Part shown: positions 7,975 through 17,677 of the stretch, one piece after another
How the letters are laid out: every line of letters starts with the position of its first letter
Position numbering within the stretch: position 1 is the stretch's first letter
Assembly (NCBI GenBank): GCA_937885015.1
Contig: CALAAS010000050.1
Location: 1 to 64,000, forward strand
Reading direction: 5' to 3'
Length of the DNA: 64,000 nt
Source: an uncultured Clostridium sp.
GTDB lineage: Bacteria > Bacillota > Clostridia > Lachnospirales > Lachnospiraceae
Made by a program: the position numbers and the translations under genes
Notes under the pieces: model-generated
The model's database searches: none
The model's input: the letters and a program-made list of their open reading frames with translations, nothing else
What the model was told of the DNA's origin: nothing

Positions 7975-9585
7975 ATGAATAAAAAACATCCATCCGCGTG
8001 GGATCCGGCCATTATGATACTGAATATCCTGGTTTCCGTGATTGGTTCCATCATCGGTCTGGAGCTGATTGCAAGACTCGGAATCAGTACGAACACCTCC
8101 ATCATCGGAGCCCTGTTCGCCATCATCATCGCCCGTATCCCCCTCAAGATGTTTCAAAAGTACAAAGACATCAATACTCAGAACCTGGTTCAAACCGCCA
8201 TGTCCGGCGCTACTTTCGCAGCTTCCAACGGAATCTTCCTTTCCATCGGTATTCCGTTCCTGCTGGGACGAAGCGACCTGGTCATGCCCATGTTGATCGG
8301 TTCTGCCTTGGCCGTTATTATTGATGCCACGATTCTTTATAAAGTATTTGATACCGAAATGTTCCCGGCAAAAGAGTCCTGGGCCCCCGGTATCGCAGCT
8401 GCTGAAGCCATGCTGGCAGTTGCCGAAAAGGGAAAGAACTCCATTATCCTGATGGTCGGTATGGCAGGCGGTGTGATTGGTAAAATTTTTGGAATACCCA
8501 CTGATATTCTGGGTGTAGGCTGGATTGGAAACGTGTGGGCCCTAGGCGCATTCGGTGTCGGCCTTCTGATTTCCGAATACACGCCAAAATTCTTCCAGAT
8601 TAACATCGGCGATTACTATATCCCCCACGGTGTTATGATTGGCGCCGGTTTCGTTGCCCTGATTCAGATGGTTCTGATCCTTCAGAAAAAGAGCAAAAAA
8701 GAAAAAGAAGCCGCAGCTGTTGCGGCAGCCACCGGAAAAGTCGAAAAGAAGGAATTTACCAGAACCTTATCCAGCATGAAAATCTCCCTGGTGCAGGGTT
8801 TTGGCGCTTACATCGTTGTTGCCATCATCATGGCTGTTATGTGTGGATTCTCTGCCGACATGAGCACGGGAATGTTTATCTGGTGGATTATCTTTGCTGC
8901 TATCTCCGCCATTGTTTCCGAGTTAATCGTAGGTATTTCCGCTATGCACTCCGGATGGTTCCCGGCATTTGCCACAGCCTTTATTTTCCTGATTCTTGGT
9001 ATGCTGTTCGGTTTCCCGCCGGCACAGCTGGCTATTCTTGTAGGCTTTACGTCCGCCACCGGACCTGCCTTTGCTGATATGGCCTATGACCTGAAATCCG
9101 GTTACATCGTCCGTGGAAATGGCGAAGACGTTCCCTTCGAGATGGAAGGAAGAAGACAGCAGTACATTGCGAAAATGGTCAGCGCTGTGATCGCAATTCT
9201 GGTTGTTCTCTTTACTTACAAAGCATATTTCTCCGCAGGCATGCTGGCGCCCGTTGACGCTGTATACGTGGCAACCATCGATGCCGGAACGAATATGCAG
9301 GTAGCAAAGAATCTGTTGATCTGGGCCATCCCCGGTGCTCTCTTACAGGCCATCGGCGGTTCTGGAAAACAGCTGGGCGTTTTATTCGCCACCGGACTTT
9401 TAATCGGATCTCCTATGGCAGGTATTACCGTTATGGTTGGCCTTCTGATCCGCTATCTGGTAGTAAAGAAGTATGGCGATGCCGGTCAGAGCAAACTCTA
9501 CATTCTGGGCGCCGGATTTATTACAGGCGCTGCCCTGTACAGCTTCTTCAGCTCTACTATGAATCTTGGAAAGAAAATAAAGTAA
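7975..9585 (+). CDS. OPT-family oligopeptide transporter
   Basis: 536-aa polytopic membrane protein, with about 14 hydrophobic segments. The segment FPAKESWAPGIAAAEAML and the later IGDYYIPHGVMIGAGF resemble the conserved blocks of the OPT (oligopeptide / yellow-stripe-like) family, proton-coupled importers of small peptides and peptide-like metal chelates. Start at ATG 7975 with AAAGGAG 7 bases upstream; the longer frame adds seven residues without an RBS. A charged cytoplasmic loop (KKSKKEKEAAAVAAA, near residue 230) divides it in two halves. It lies between two M29-like genes, so it probably brings in their substrate. Confidence 0.75.
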   Translation: MNKKHPSAWDPAIMILNILVSVIGSIIGLELIARLGISTNTSIIGALFAIIIARIPLKMFQKYKDINTQNLVQTAMSGATFAASNGIFLSIGIPFLLGRSDLVMPMLIGSALAVIIDATILYKVFDTEMFPAKESWAPGIAAAEAMLAVAEKGKNSIILMVGMAGGVIGKIFGIPTDILGVGWIGNVWALGAFGVGLLISEYTPKFFQINIGDYYIPHGVMIGAGFVALIQMVLILQKKSKKEKEAAAVAAATGKVEKKEFTRTLSSMKISLVQGFGAYIVVAIIMAVMCGFSADMSTGMFIWWIIFAAISAIVSELIVGISAMHSGWFPAFATAFIFLILGMLFGFPPAQLAILVGFTSATGPAFADMAYDLKSGYIVRGNGEDVPFEMEGRRQQYIAKMVSAVIAILVVLFTYKAYFSAGMLAPVDAVYVATIDAGTNMQVAKNLLIWAIPGALLQAIGGSGKQLGVLFATGLLIGSPMAGITVMVGLLIRYLVVKKYGDAGQSKLYILGAGFITGAALYSFFSSTMNLGKKIK

Positions 9586-9624
9586 TCAAAAAAAATAAAT
9601 TATATATGCAGGAGGAAAATAATT

Positions 9625-10689
9625 ATGGAATACCCGATTGGTATCGAAATGTCAGACAAGTACTTATCCTTTGAAGTTACAAACGCAGCTCTTAAGCTGG
9701 TTCGCGATTTCATGCTGGTAAAGGAAGGCGAAAATGTGGTTATTACCGCTGATACCTCCGCCGATTTCCGCGTGGTAGAAGCCGTAGCCGGCGCTGCCTA
9801 CTCTGTAGGTGCAAACCCGGTTATCATCCACTATCCCACTTCCGGAAAGGCTTTTGAAGAGCCGATCCGCCCGGTTGCAGATGCCGTTGAGCACGCAGAT
9901 GTATGGATTGAGTTGGCTTATTACTGCTCCATGCACACGCCCTGCTTCAAAAAAGCACTGGACAACGGCGCAAGATTTACCTGCTTAAACGGTATGGACG
10001 TTATCATGCTGGTAAATACCGTAGGCCGTGTAAACTATGATGTTCTCATCGAATTCGGCGAGTATCTGACTGATAAAGTTCACCGTTCCAACGAAATCAT
10101 CGTTATGGATAATAACGGAACAAATCTGGTAGGTTACAATCAGGGCCGCGGCGTTAAGCACTCCGGCCAGAGGGCTACGAAAAAAGGATACCCCGTTATG
10201 TTGGGCGGGCAGGTAAGCTGGTGTCCGGTAGAAGAAACCATCAACGGAAAATTAGTGTTTGATGCAGCTCTGTTCCCACCGGATACACTGGGACTTCTCA
10301 GCAGCAATGTGGAACTGACCCTGGAAAACGGCGTTGTGAAAAAAATCGAAGGCGGTAAGGACGCCGAAATCTTCGAGAAATGGCTGGCAAAATTCGATGA
10401 CCCGAATATGTACCGTCTGGCCCACTATTCCATCGGTTTCAACCCGGGCGTTACCAAACCGACCGGCCGTATCGTAGAGGACGAGAGACTGTTTGGATGT
10501 ATCGAAATGGGCATCGGAAGCCAGGGAGCCAGCTTAATGGGTGCCTGCTGGGATGCAGCTTCTCATACAGACGGTATCGTTTCCAAACCTACCATCCTCC
10601 TGGACGGTTACAAACTGGAAGAAAACGGAATCTACATGGATCCGGAATCCAGAAAATTCTGCAAAGCCCTGGGGGTTGCAGGATACTAA
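9625..10689 (+). CDS. M29/NicX-like aminopeptidase-family protein, subgroup A copy 2
   Basis: 354 aa, co-linear with the copy at 6862 without an obvious gap. It begins MEYPIGIEMS like copy 1. The same putative metal positions are present: Glu203-Glu204 in CPVEETINGK, His267 in AHYSIGFNPG, Glu294 in CIEMGIGSQ, His314 and Asp316 in SHTDG. RBS AGGAGG 9 bases before ATG. The residues differing most are around 70-110 (HYPTSGKAFEE and CSMHTPCF), where the two copies may differ in substrate choice. It is 39 bp after the OPT gene and 97 bp before pepD, so the four genes look like one operon. Confidence 0.7.
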   Translation: MEYPIGIEMSDKYLSFEVTNAALKLVRDFMLVKEGENVVITADTSADFRVVEAVAGAAYSVGANPVIIHYPTSGKAFEEPIRPVADAVEHADVWIELAYYCSMHTPCFKKALDNGARFTCLNGMDVIMLVNTVGRVNYDVLIEFGEYLTDKVHRSNEIIVMDNNGTNLVGYNQGRGVKHSGQRATKKGYPVMLGGQVSWCPVEETINGKLVFDAALFPPDTLGLLSSNVELTLENGVVKKIEGGKDAEIFEKWLAKFDDPNMYRLAHYSIGFNPGVTKPTGRIVEDERLFGCIEMGIGSQGASLMGACWDAASHTDGIVSKPTILLDGYKLEENGIYMDPESRKFCKALGVAGY

Positions 10690-10786
10690 ATCTTACATAC
10701 GCGCAAAAGAAGGGTTCGGGGCTGTCGTAATGATCATAGTTGCGGCAGTCCCTCCCGCATTTTCAGGGAAAAGGAGAATTATTGAT

Positions 10787-12238
10787 ATGGAAGTAAAACA
10801 GAACGAAACACTTTTACAGTTTTTTAAAGATATCTGCCTGATTCCGCGCCAGACGGGAGATGAAGAAGCCATTGTCCAGTACCTGGAAAATTTTGCCAGG
10901 GAAAGAGGCCTGGAATCCAGCCGCGACGCACAAGGAAATATCCGCATCCGCCGCCCCTCTACGATCCCCGGCTATCAGGGCCCCACTGTAATTGTGCAGG
11001 GCCATGTGGATATCGTCTATGAAAAAACGCCGGAAAGTACCCATCATTACGCCGACGGAATTCACGTAAAAATCGAAAACGGCTGTCTGACCTCAGCAGA
11101 CGGGACATCTCTCGGCGCTGATAACGGACTGGCTGTGGCATATGCCATGGATCTTCTGGACCGGCAGGATCTCCAGCTCCCCGCCCTGGAAATTCTCCTG
11201 ACCACCAGCGAAGAGGTTGGCCTGGAAGGCGTCAAAAACCTGGAACTGACCGATTTTAACGGTACCTACCTGATCAACCTGGATGCAGAAGAAGAAGGTG
11301 TTTTCTTTACCAGCTGCGCCGGAGGCGTCCGGACCGACCTGAAGCTCCCTCTGGAATATGAATCCAGAACAGAAGACCTTACTATAACGCTTACCTTAAA
11401 TGGCCTTAGCGGAGGCCATTCCGGCCTGGATATCGCCCTGGGAAAAGCCAATGCCATTAAACTTCTGGGACGCATCCTCTATCATGCCGCCCCTCTGGCC
11501 CGGGTTTCATTCCTGGACAGTCCCGGAAAAGCCAATGCCATCGCCTCCAAGGGAACTCTGGTCTTCCACACCTCCCTTCAGGAAAAAGAAGCGCTCTTAA
11601 AAGAACTGGCCGCTCTGGAGACCAGCATGCAGAAAGAATTTGCAGAAACAGAAGTCCTTTCTTTCCTTTTAAAAGAAGAAAACTGTGCAAAGGAGGTTTC
11701 TGTCCTGAGTTCTAAAACTGTAGATTCCATTATTCGGGCAATCTCCTTCCTGCCAAACGGCGTGATCAGCCGCACCAGAGAAAATGTAAATATGGTTCAG
11801 ACCTCCTCCAATATCGGTAATATGACAATTCAAGGTGATTCCCTGCTGTTTCTCTGCTCTGGACGAAGCTCTGTCAAACTGGAAAAGGAGGCCTTAAAAG
11901 AGCAGATGCAGATTATTGCAGATGCATTAGGCATGGAACTCCTGTTCCACGGCGATTATCCTCAGTGGGAATACCGTAAAGATTCTCCTCTTCGGGAAAT
12001 CTGTAAAAAAGTCTATCGGGAATATTCCGGAAAAGAAGCTGTCTTTACCGGAATCCATGCCGGAATTGAGTGCGGTTATCTGGCCGAAAAACTGGGAAAT
12101 CACATCGACATGATCTCCTGCGGCGCCAACCTCCACGATGTCCATACGCCACGCGAAACAGCGGATCTGGATTCCTTCTATCGTATGGAAGAAATTCTGA
12201 TCGCGATCCTGGAAGAAATTTCTAAACTCGATCAATAA
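10787..12238 (+). CDS. pepD: PepD-type aminoacyl-histidine dipeptidase (M20 family)
   Basis: Zinc exopeptidase that cleaves Xaa-His and other dipeptides in the cytoplasm. 483 aa from ATG 10787, which follows AAGGAG at 9 bases; the open frame extends upstream into the preceding gene but has no start signal there. Metal-site motifs of the M20 family are visible: GHVDIV (His73, Asp75), LGADNGLAVA (Asp112), TTSEEVGL (catalytic and ligand Glu142/143), NLDAEEEG (Asp166), and a C-terminal His in HDVHTPRE. Length is normal for PepD. It ends the M29-like/OPT operon and is closed by a terminator. Confidence 0.9.
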   Translation: MEVKQNETLLQFFKDICLIPRQTGDEEAIVQYLENFARERGLESSRDAQGNIRIRRPSTIPGYQGPTVIVQGHVDIVYEKTPESTHHYADGIHVKIENGCLTSADGTSLGADNGLAVAYAMDLLDRQDLQLPALEILLTTSEEVGLEGVKNLELTDFNGTYLINLDAEEEGVFFTSCAGGVRTDLKLPLEYESRTEDLTITLTLNGLSGGHSGLDIALGKANAIKLLGRILYHAAPLARVSFLDSPGKANAIASKGTLVFHTSLQEKEALLKELAALETSMQKEFAETEVLSFLLKEENCAKEVSVLSSKTVDSIIRAISFLPNGVISRTRENVNMVQTSSNIGNMTIQGDSLLFLCSGRSSVKLEKEALKEQMQIIADALGMELLFHGDYPQWEYRKDSPLREICKKVYREYSGKEAVFTGIHAGIECGYLAEKLGNHIDMISCGANLHDVHTPRETADLDSFYRMEEILIAILEEISKLDQ

Positions 12239-12245
12239 AAACCAT

Positions 12246-12311
12246 AAAAAGAGGATGCGCAGAACCATGAAATTAACTTTCTCCCATAAACCTTCTGCGC
12301 ATCCTTTTTTT
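12246..12311. terminator. bidirectional intrinsic terminator between pepD and asparaginase
   Basis: GGATGCGCAGAA (12253-12264) pairs perfectly with 12293-12304; AAAAAG lies to the left and TTTTTTT to the right, so it works on both strands for the converging pepD and asparaginase genes. Confidence 0.92.
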
Positions 12312-13353
12312 ATATCCGACTTCCGCCGGTAAACAGAATATCTCTGTTTATAGTTCTGTAAAACATATTTTCTATTTCTTTTGGATTCCGGGTCTGTCCT
12401 AAAATCCACATCAGCTTCGTTACCGTGGCTTCCAGCGTCATATCATAGGCCTCCAGCAGGTCAAACTCCTTTTTAATCGTTTTTCCCACTTCATAAACAG
12501 ACATGTTACTCCCTTCATTGGTAACCTGTGTGGTCATAACCACCGTTTTTCCCGCCCGAACCAACTTTTCAATAGATTTATGAAAATCACCGGAATCGTA
12601 GGAAGGAATCCCTCCAACACCAAAGGACTCCAGAATAACGGCATCACATCGCTCTGCCATATAATCCAGAACGCCGGAATCCATGGCCGGTATTAGTTTC
12701 AACAGACCTACTTTTTCATTCAAAGCATGATAAAATCGAACTGGCTCCTTCATCTGTTCCTTATCATCCAGATAAAAAATGATATGTCCATCCTGAATCG
12801 CCGCGATATAAGGAAAATTGATACTGGAAAAGGCATTATAGCTTTTGGTTTTTTCCTTTTTCCCCCTGGTTCCCGCAATGACTTTTCCATCAAACACGAT
12901 GGTAACACCAAAGGCCCGATCACAGCTGGCAAACCGCAGACTGTCCGAAAGGTTTGTCTTTGCGTCCGTAATCTCCAAATCTATGGGTTTCTGGGCGCCT
13001 GTCACTACGATGGGTTTTCTGGAATTTTGAACCAAATAGGAAAGTGCCGCCGCCGTATAAGCCATGGTATCTGTTCCATGACAGACCACAAAACCGTCAT
13101 ATTCCCCGTAATTCTGTTCAATGGCCTCTGCAATCATCAGCCAATAACGAGGCTGCATGTTCGTGCTGTCAATATTGATAACCTGCAGCGAATCTACCTG
13201 ACAGAACTCTTTCGTATCCGGAACGTAACGCAGCAATTCTTCCGATGTCAGAAGCGGCTTCAAGCCGTCATCACTTCGCTTACAGGCGATTGTCCCTCCC
13301 GTTCCCAGCATTAAGATCCGTTTTAATGCATCCTTCTTTAATGAATGGCTCAT
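12310..13353 (-). CDS. L-asparaginase
   Basis: Hydrolyses L-asparagine to aspartate and ammonia. 347 aa. Both active-site segments are present: GTGGTIA with Thr21, and HGTDTM (His92 to Met97), with the catalytic Lys121 in TGAQKP. No signal peptide is seen at the N-terminus (MSHSLKKDALKR), so it acts in the cytoplasm. The start codon overlaps the sdaAA stop by four bases (ATGA), so translation is coupled. The aspartate it makes would feed the aspA operon 8 kb away. Glutaminase side activity cannot be judged. Confidence 0.9.
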   Translation of the reverse strand: MSHSLKKDALKRILMLGTGGTIACKRSDDGLKPLLTSEELLRYVPDTKEFCQVDSLQVINIDSTNMQPRYWLMIAEAIEQNYGEYDGFVVCHGTDTMAYTAAALSYLVQNSRKPIVVTGAQKPIDLEITDAKTNLSDSLRFASCDRAFGVTIVFDGKVIAGTRGKKEKTKSYNAFSSINFPYIAAIQDGHIIFYLDDKEQMKEPVRFYHALNEKVGLLKLIPAMDSGVLDYMAERCDAVILESFGVGGIPSYDSGDFHKSIEKLVRAGKTVVMTTQVTNEGSNMSVYEVGKTIKKEFDLLEAYDMTLEATVTKLMWILGQTRNPKEIENMFYRTINRDILFTGGSRI

Positions 13354-14225
13354 GACTCCCTCATTTCTTCTGCAATCCGTTTTCCTGTCTCTGATTCTGC
13401 AATCCCGCCCAGTGCAGTCTCCCGAAGCTCTCTGGGCAGCTGCTTTCCCACTCGGTACATCGCTTCAATGGCTTCATCCGCCGGAACAGGGCACACCGTA
13501 TCAGCCATCGCCAGATCTGCACTTACCATGGCATTAACCGCCTGGGATGCATTTCTCTGAGCGCAGGGAATCTGAACCAACCCTGCAATGGGATCACAGA
13601 TCAGTCCCATCACATTGATTAGTGCAAGCGATACGGCAGCTGCCTGCTGTCTGCACGTTCCACCCGCCAGATATACCACTGCAGCCGCAGCCATGGCGGC
13701 CGCCACGCCGCACTCCGCCTGACAGCCGCCCTCCGCTCCCGCTACCGTGGCATTTTTTACCACCACAGCACCAATTCCAGAAGCAATCAGAAGTCCCTCC
13801 AGAACCTTTCTTTTTGGAAGATTCCACTCCTCTTCTACTGAAACCAGAACGGCCGGAAGAATACCGCAGGAGCCTGCCGTAGGTGCCGCGCAGATTTTTC
13901 CCATGGCCGCATTGGCCTCACTCAGAGAAATGGCCCGCGCCATCATTTTATTGATAAAACTGCCGCACAGGCTGTTTCCGCTTTCCGCATGACAGAACTG
14001 GCTTTCCGCCATACCGGTAATCAAGGTTTTTCTGAGCCGTTTTCCCGATTCCCCCAGAGCCGCAGCCGTTCCCTTTTTCATAATTTCGTACCGGATTTCC
14101 AGCTGGTTCCATATTTCATCCTCTGTTTTATCAGTACAGCGGATTTCATCCTCCAGGATTTCCACCCACATGGGCTGATTCTTTTCCTCTGCCGTCCGGC
14201 ATAAATCCTCGATTGTATTATACAT
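13350..14225 (-). CDS. sdaAA: L-serine dehydratase, iron-sulfur subunit alpha
   Basis: Catalytic chain of the two-subunit Fe-S L-serine dehydratase, which converts serine to pyruvate and ammonia. 291 aa. Candidate cluster cysteines lie in APTAGSCGILP, EGGCQAECG and GLICDPIAG, the conserved blocks of the family. Oxygen-labile cluster, as expected in an anaerobe. It lies 79 bp after sdaAB and overlaps the asparaginase gene. Confidence 0.93.
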   Translation of the reverse strand: MYNTIEDLCRTAEEKNQPMWVEILEDEIRCTDKTEDEIWNQLEIRYEIMKKGTAAALGESGKRLRKTLITGMAESQFCHAESGNSLCGSFINKMMARAISLSEANAAMGKICAAPTAGSCGILPAVLVSVEEEWNLPKRKVLEGLLIASGIGAVVVKNATVAGAEGGCQAECGVAAAMAAAAVVYLAGGTCRQQAAAVSLALINVMGLICDPIAGLVQIPCAQRNASQAVNAMVSADLAMADTVCPVPADEAIEAMYRVGKQLPRELRETALGGIAESETGKRIAEEMRES

Positions 14226-14304
14226 TTCTACGTTCCCCCGTCATCCTTTCCGGTGTCTGTCCACATATTTTCAAAACACCGCGTTCTTTTTCCACAAAAA
14301 ACCA

Positions 14305-14967
14305 TTATATCTGTACTGCCTGTACACTAAGCACATCAGGAATTTCACGAAGGCGCTCCAGGATCTTATTCTCCACCGGCTCATCTACCTCAATAATACT
14401 CAGAGCATGTTCTCCCTTCGTGTTTCTTGTGAGCTTCAGCGTTCCCACATTCATATTTTCCTCCAGAAGCACACTGGTAATCTGGTGAATCATCCCCTTC
14501 CGATCCATGTGACTGATTACAATGGCCGGCAGTTCCGCAGAAAGATCAATCCGGCATCCATTCAGGTCATTGATCCGGATCCGTCCTCCTCCGATGGATG
14601 AACCGATCATATTGAGAACCTGTTGCTCTCCCTGAAACAGACGAATCTCCACCGCATTTTCATGAACACCTTCCATCTGCTTTTCAAAAAATTTCCAGGA
14701 AACCCCCTGCTCCCTGGCGATCTGAAATGCCTCTGGGATCCGCTCATCCTCCGGACTCATTCCAATAATCCCGGCAAGAAGCGCCAGATCCGTTCCGTGT
14801 CCTCGGTAAGTCCGTGCAAAGGATCCATGCAGGCCAAATTCTGCTCTGTCAAATGGTTTTTCGCACAGCGCTCTGGCAGCCGCCCCAAGCCTGGCTGCTC
14901 CCGCCGTATGTGAACTGGACGGCCCGATCATAATTGGGCCGATCACATCCATAATACTGATATCCAT
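14305..14967 (-). CDS. sdaAB: L-serine dehydratase subunit beta with ACT domain
   Basis: 220 aa. N-terminal SDH beta domain with the hallmark DVIGPIMIGPSSSHTAGA (residues 7-24), and a C-terminal ACT domain from about residue 145 (IVISHMDRKGMIHQITSVL) that usually binds serine as a regulatory ligand. RBS GGGGAGG precedes the ATG. It is the second gene of the pucR-sdaAB-sdaAA-asparaginase unit, 27 bp after pucR. Confidence 0.93.
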   Translation of the reverse strand: MDISIMDVIGPIMIGPSSSHTAGAARLGAAARALCEKPFDRAEFGLHGSFARTYRGHGTDLALLAGIIGMSPEDERIPEAFQIAREQGVSWKFFEKQMEGVHENAVEIRLFQGEQQVLNMIGSSIGGGRIRINDLNGCRIDLSAELPAIVISHMDRKGMIHQITSVLLEENMNVGTLKLTRNTKGEHALSIIEVDEPVENKILERLREIPDVLSVQAVQI

Positions 14968-14994
14968 CTCTACCTCCCCGATTATTCCCTGTTT

Positions 14995-16443
14995 TTATCG
15001 TATTTCCGCAGCCATCCGTTCCAGATGAAGAAGCGTACTCAGAGATGAAATTTCATTCAGCGATAAATCCTGCTCCATCTCCAGGTACTGTGTTGCCTTT
15101 TCAATCCTGTATTTTACGGAATTCACATGAATCCCCAAAAGCTGCGACACATCCTTAATACTGCGAAGCACCAGATACAGCCGAAACGTATTCAGAAAAA
15201 CGGCTGCCTCCTCGGAATATTTAATTTTCAGCTGCTCCGCCGAATACAGAAGAATATCCTGTTCTCTGGGAACATTGGTCAACATATAAAGCATAGAAAG
15301 TTCATCTACACTATAACACCCCTTTAAAAACAGCAAAGAATTCAGAAGATTTTTAATGCGTACAATCTCCTGATGCAGTTCCTTATGCCTGTATTTTCTC
15401 TGGGAAAATACAAACATATCCGGTTTATTATCCTCTACAATCTTACAGTAAACCTCATAGGGCGATTCCATGCCATCTTCCTCTGGAATTAAAAGGATAC
15501 AATACTTCTGATAATAATTATTTTCATACAGAATATGTTTCTTACTGAAATTCAGTTTAACCCGGTCATAATTTTCAAACCGAAGAATTGCCATATAAAT
15601 TTTTGCATTTCCGTGATACGGAATATTGGCCTCTATCTTGCGGGTTTTGCTGCTCTGCGAAATGTTATCCAGCTCCCGGACCACAAAGGGCGCCATCTGA
15701 TGGTACAGCTGCAGCACATTTTCCTGTACGGCACCGCGCTTTGGACAACAGGCCACCATGCTGTTTTCTCCAAAATAGATGATTGCCAGCCGGGAACTGT
15801 CAATCCGGATCATCATAGGAGATTGCAGAGCGCTTCCCTCATTCTGTCGGATCTTCTGAATCCGCGAAATCAGAAACGCAACGGTAATTCCCTCAGCCCC
15901 ATGACTGTAAACCGTCAGGGCACTTAGTACAACGGGAAGATTCAGAATCTCGCTCATCTTCCTGCACAGCATTCCCGGATCCTTGCTCACATGAAAATCT
16001 ACAAAGGTTCCCAAAGCCATATCTACCCAGCTCCGCTCCATTGCTTCCATGTTATTATTGGCTATGATACTGTATTCCGATACCAGATCTCCCCATCGAA
16101 CCGATGCAGGAATGAAAAAAATCGGAAAATCATGATCATTTCCCAGTTTTAAAATCTCAGGATCTATCTCATTATTCAGGTAACTGCCAGGCATAATCCC
16201 GATTCCGGCACACCGATGTTCAATCATCGCCTCAATCAGATGAACCCGGCTCTCCTTATCCTCTGCCAGACTCCAGAAGCTCGTTACATAAAAAATCCCT
16301 TCATCCAGATAGCGTACAACCGTCGGATACGTCTCTTCCAGAATCTCAAATCGCCGTATCACATGGTAAGCCCCATTTCCTCCGGCTGCAATGTACCCCT
16401 CCCGCATAGAAGGAAGATTCAGTAAATCAATGGCTTTTATCAT
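14995..16443 (-). CDS. PucR-family transcriptional regulator
   Basis: 482-aa regulator with an N-terminal PucR domain (about residues 10-130), a variable middle, and a C-terminal PucR/CdaR-type helix-turn-helix (DVSQLLGIHVNSVKYRIEKA, about 435-455). Family members respond to purine or amino-acid catabolic metabolites. It is the first gene of an operon with serine dehydratase and asparaginase, so it probably controls these and perhaps the peptide-uptake operon just upstream on the same strand. RBS GGAGG is 10 bases before the ATG. Effector unknown. Confidence 0.85.
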   Translation of the reverse strand: MIKAIDLLNLPSMREGYIAAGGNGAYHVIRRFEILEETYPTVVRYLDEGIFYVTSFWSLAEDKESRVHLIEAMIEHRCAGIGIMPGSYLNNEIDPEILKLGNDHDFPIFFIPASVRWGDLVSEYSIIANNNMEAMERSWVDMALGTFVDFHVSKDPGMLCRKMSEILNLPVVLSALTVYSHGAEGITVAFLISRIQKIRQNEGSALQSPMMIRIDSSRLAIIYFGENSMVACCPKRGAVQENVLQLYHQMAPFVVRELDNISQSSKTRKIEANIPYHGNAKIYMAILRFENYDRVKLNFSKKHILYENNYYQKYCILLIPEEDGMESPYEVYCKIVEDNKPDMFVFSQRKYRHKELHQEIVRIKNLLNSLLFLKGCYSVDELSMLYMLTNVPREQDILLYSAEQLKIKYSEEAAVFLNTFRLYLVLRSIKDVSQLLGIHVNSVKYRIEKATQYLEMEQDLSLNEISSLSTLLHLERMAAEIR

Positions 16444-16528
16444 GTTGTCTGTACCTCCGAGTCATATTCAATATCCATTCTGTCATATCCCTTCCTTCGG
16501 ACATGCCTGTCTTAAACGGAACGAAGTC

Positions 16529-16537
16529 ATTATAGCA
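16529..16537 (-). promoter_or_regulatory. extended -10 promoter of pucR
   Basis: On the minus strand TGCTATAAT: a perfect TATAAT with the TGN extension. No good -35 is seen (TTTGCG at 17 bp), and what there is overlaps the upstream terminator hairpin. The predicted start gives a leader of about 80 nt. Confidence 0.5.
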
Positions 16538-16572
16538 TAGAAAGAGGATGCCGCAAAGCTGCAGCACCCTCT
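16538..16572 (-). terminator. terminator of the peptide-transport operon
   Basis: On the minus strand AGAGGGTGC pairs with GCATCCTCT (16564-16572 with 16543-16551, one G-U pair), followed by TTTCT. The short T-run suggests incomplete termination, so some read-through into pucR is possible. Confidence 0.6.
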
Positions 16573-16589
16573 GATTTATCTTTCTTCTA

Positions 16590-17642
16590 TTAGTGGCCTA
16601 ACTGATGCGCCATCTCTACGATTTCCGGAGTAGGTCCAACTACTCTTCCCTCATCGAGAATCTGAACGCCATCTACCCATACGCTGCAGTTTAAGCAGAT
16701 TCCATCAGAATGGGTTGCAGCCGGAATACCACCCGGGATATCCGAAACAAGCTGCGGGCCAACATTTCCAAATCCCCATTCAGTACAGCCCCATACACGC
16801 TCATCCTCTACAATATCGCCATTGAGCATTGCATTTGGACCGAAACCGAAGCTTCCATGAGCAACCAGATAAATCTGCTTGTCATTGAAGGATTTCATCC
16901 ATTCTGCGTAGGCCTTTGCGTCTGTGCCTTCGCCCTCGATCTTGGTAACATAACCTTTTTCGATTGTGAATGTAATCGGATTCTTTACAGCTCCCAGAGG
17001 AGGTGTGATCGTACCATCCACAACGATAGTTCCGTTGATGCTGTCAAAGTTCGGAGACCAGCTGATCTGACCCGGGAACATCTTAATCTCGCCCTTGCGA
17101 ACATGGCCGTCTGCCGTTACATAAGCTCTTCCCGGCTCATTGTCACACTCTAAGTGCATACCGTTGGGAGAGGTAATCACAAAGTGCTTTCCAGCCTCGC
17201 AGAAATCGGAAATAGCCATGATAAATTTAGTCAGAAGGTTATTGTCAACTTTACCGATATTGCGAACCATCAGCTCTGGATTTACACCACACAGGTTCAT
17301 ATATCTGGGACGATCTTCCGGATCTGCTACAATCTTGTCGTATGCGGTGGAGTAGAAAATCCATTTATTGTTATACTCTACCCAGGCATCGCATCCCTTG
17401 ATGGCTGCTACTAACGGCTCGATCGGCATATCAATATCGCCGGCTTTGCCGCAGTCTCTCGGTGTGGACATTTTCAGAACCAGCGGTTTTGCTCCCAGAG
17501 CAAAAGCAGCCTTTGCCGTTGCGTTTACAACGTCCATATTCGATTCTGTATCACACGTAATAGCCAGAGATTCTCCGGGTTTCAAATCAAACATATCGTG
17601 AAGCAGCTTATAGCATGCATTCGTCAGCTCCAATTCGTACAT
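16590..17642 (-). CDS. M29/NicX-like aminopeptidase-family protein, subgroup B copy 2
   Basis: 350 aa from ATG 17642, preceded by AGGAGG at 7 bases. It is the last gene of the Dpp operon. It shares with the other three copies the order of putative metal sites: His262 in AHGSFGFGPN, Glu288 in CTEWGFGN, His311 and Asp313 in HSDG. Unlike subgroup A it has NFDSINGT where those have EETINGT, so the paired glutamates are missing (Asp200 remains). Co-transcription with a peptide importer and an M20 peptidase argues for a peptidase role. Exact reaction unknown. Confidence 0.68.
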   Translation of the reverse strand: MYELELTNACYKLLHDMFDLKPGESLAITCDTESNMDVVNATAKAAFALGAKPLVLKMSTPRDCGKAGDIDMPIEPLVAAIKGCDAWVEYNNKWIFYSTAYDKIVADPEDRPRYMNLCGVNPELMVRNIGKVDNNLLTKFIMAISDFCEAGKHFVITSPNGMHLECDNEPGRAYVTADGHVRKGEIKMFPGQISWSPNFDSINGTIVVDGTITPPLGAVKNPITFTIEKGYVTKIEGEGTDAKAYAEWMKSFNDKQIYLVAHGSFGFGPNAMLNGDIVEDERVWGCTEWGFGNVGPQLVSDIPGGIPAATHSDGICLNCSVWVDGVQILDEGRVVGPTPEIVEMAHQLGH

Positions 17643-17677
17643 GTGTGTACCTCCTATCATTTTACTGTCTTCCTGTC

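Noticed and set aside
10541..10786. N-terminal extension of pepD
   Set aside because: The open frame runs back through the previous gene, but the family N-terminus and the RBS fix the start at 10787.
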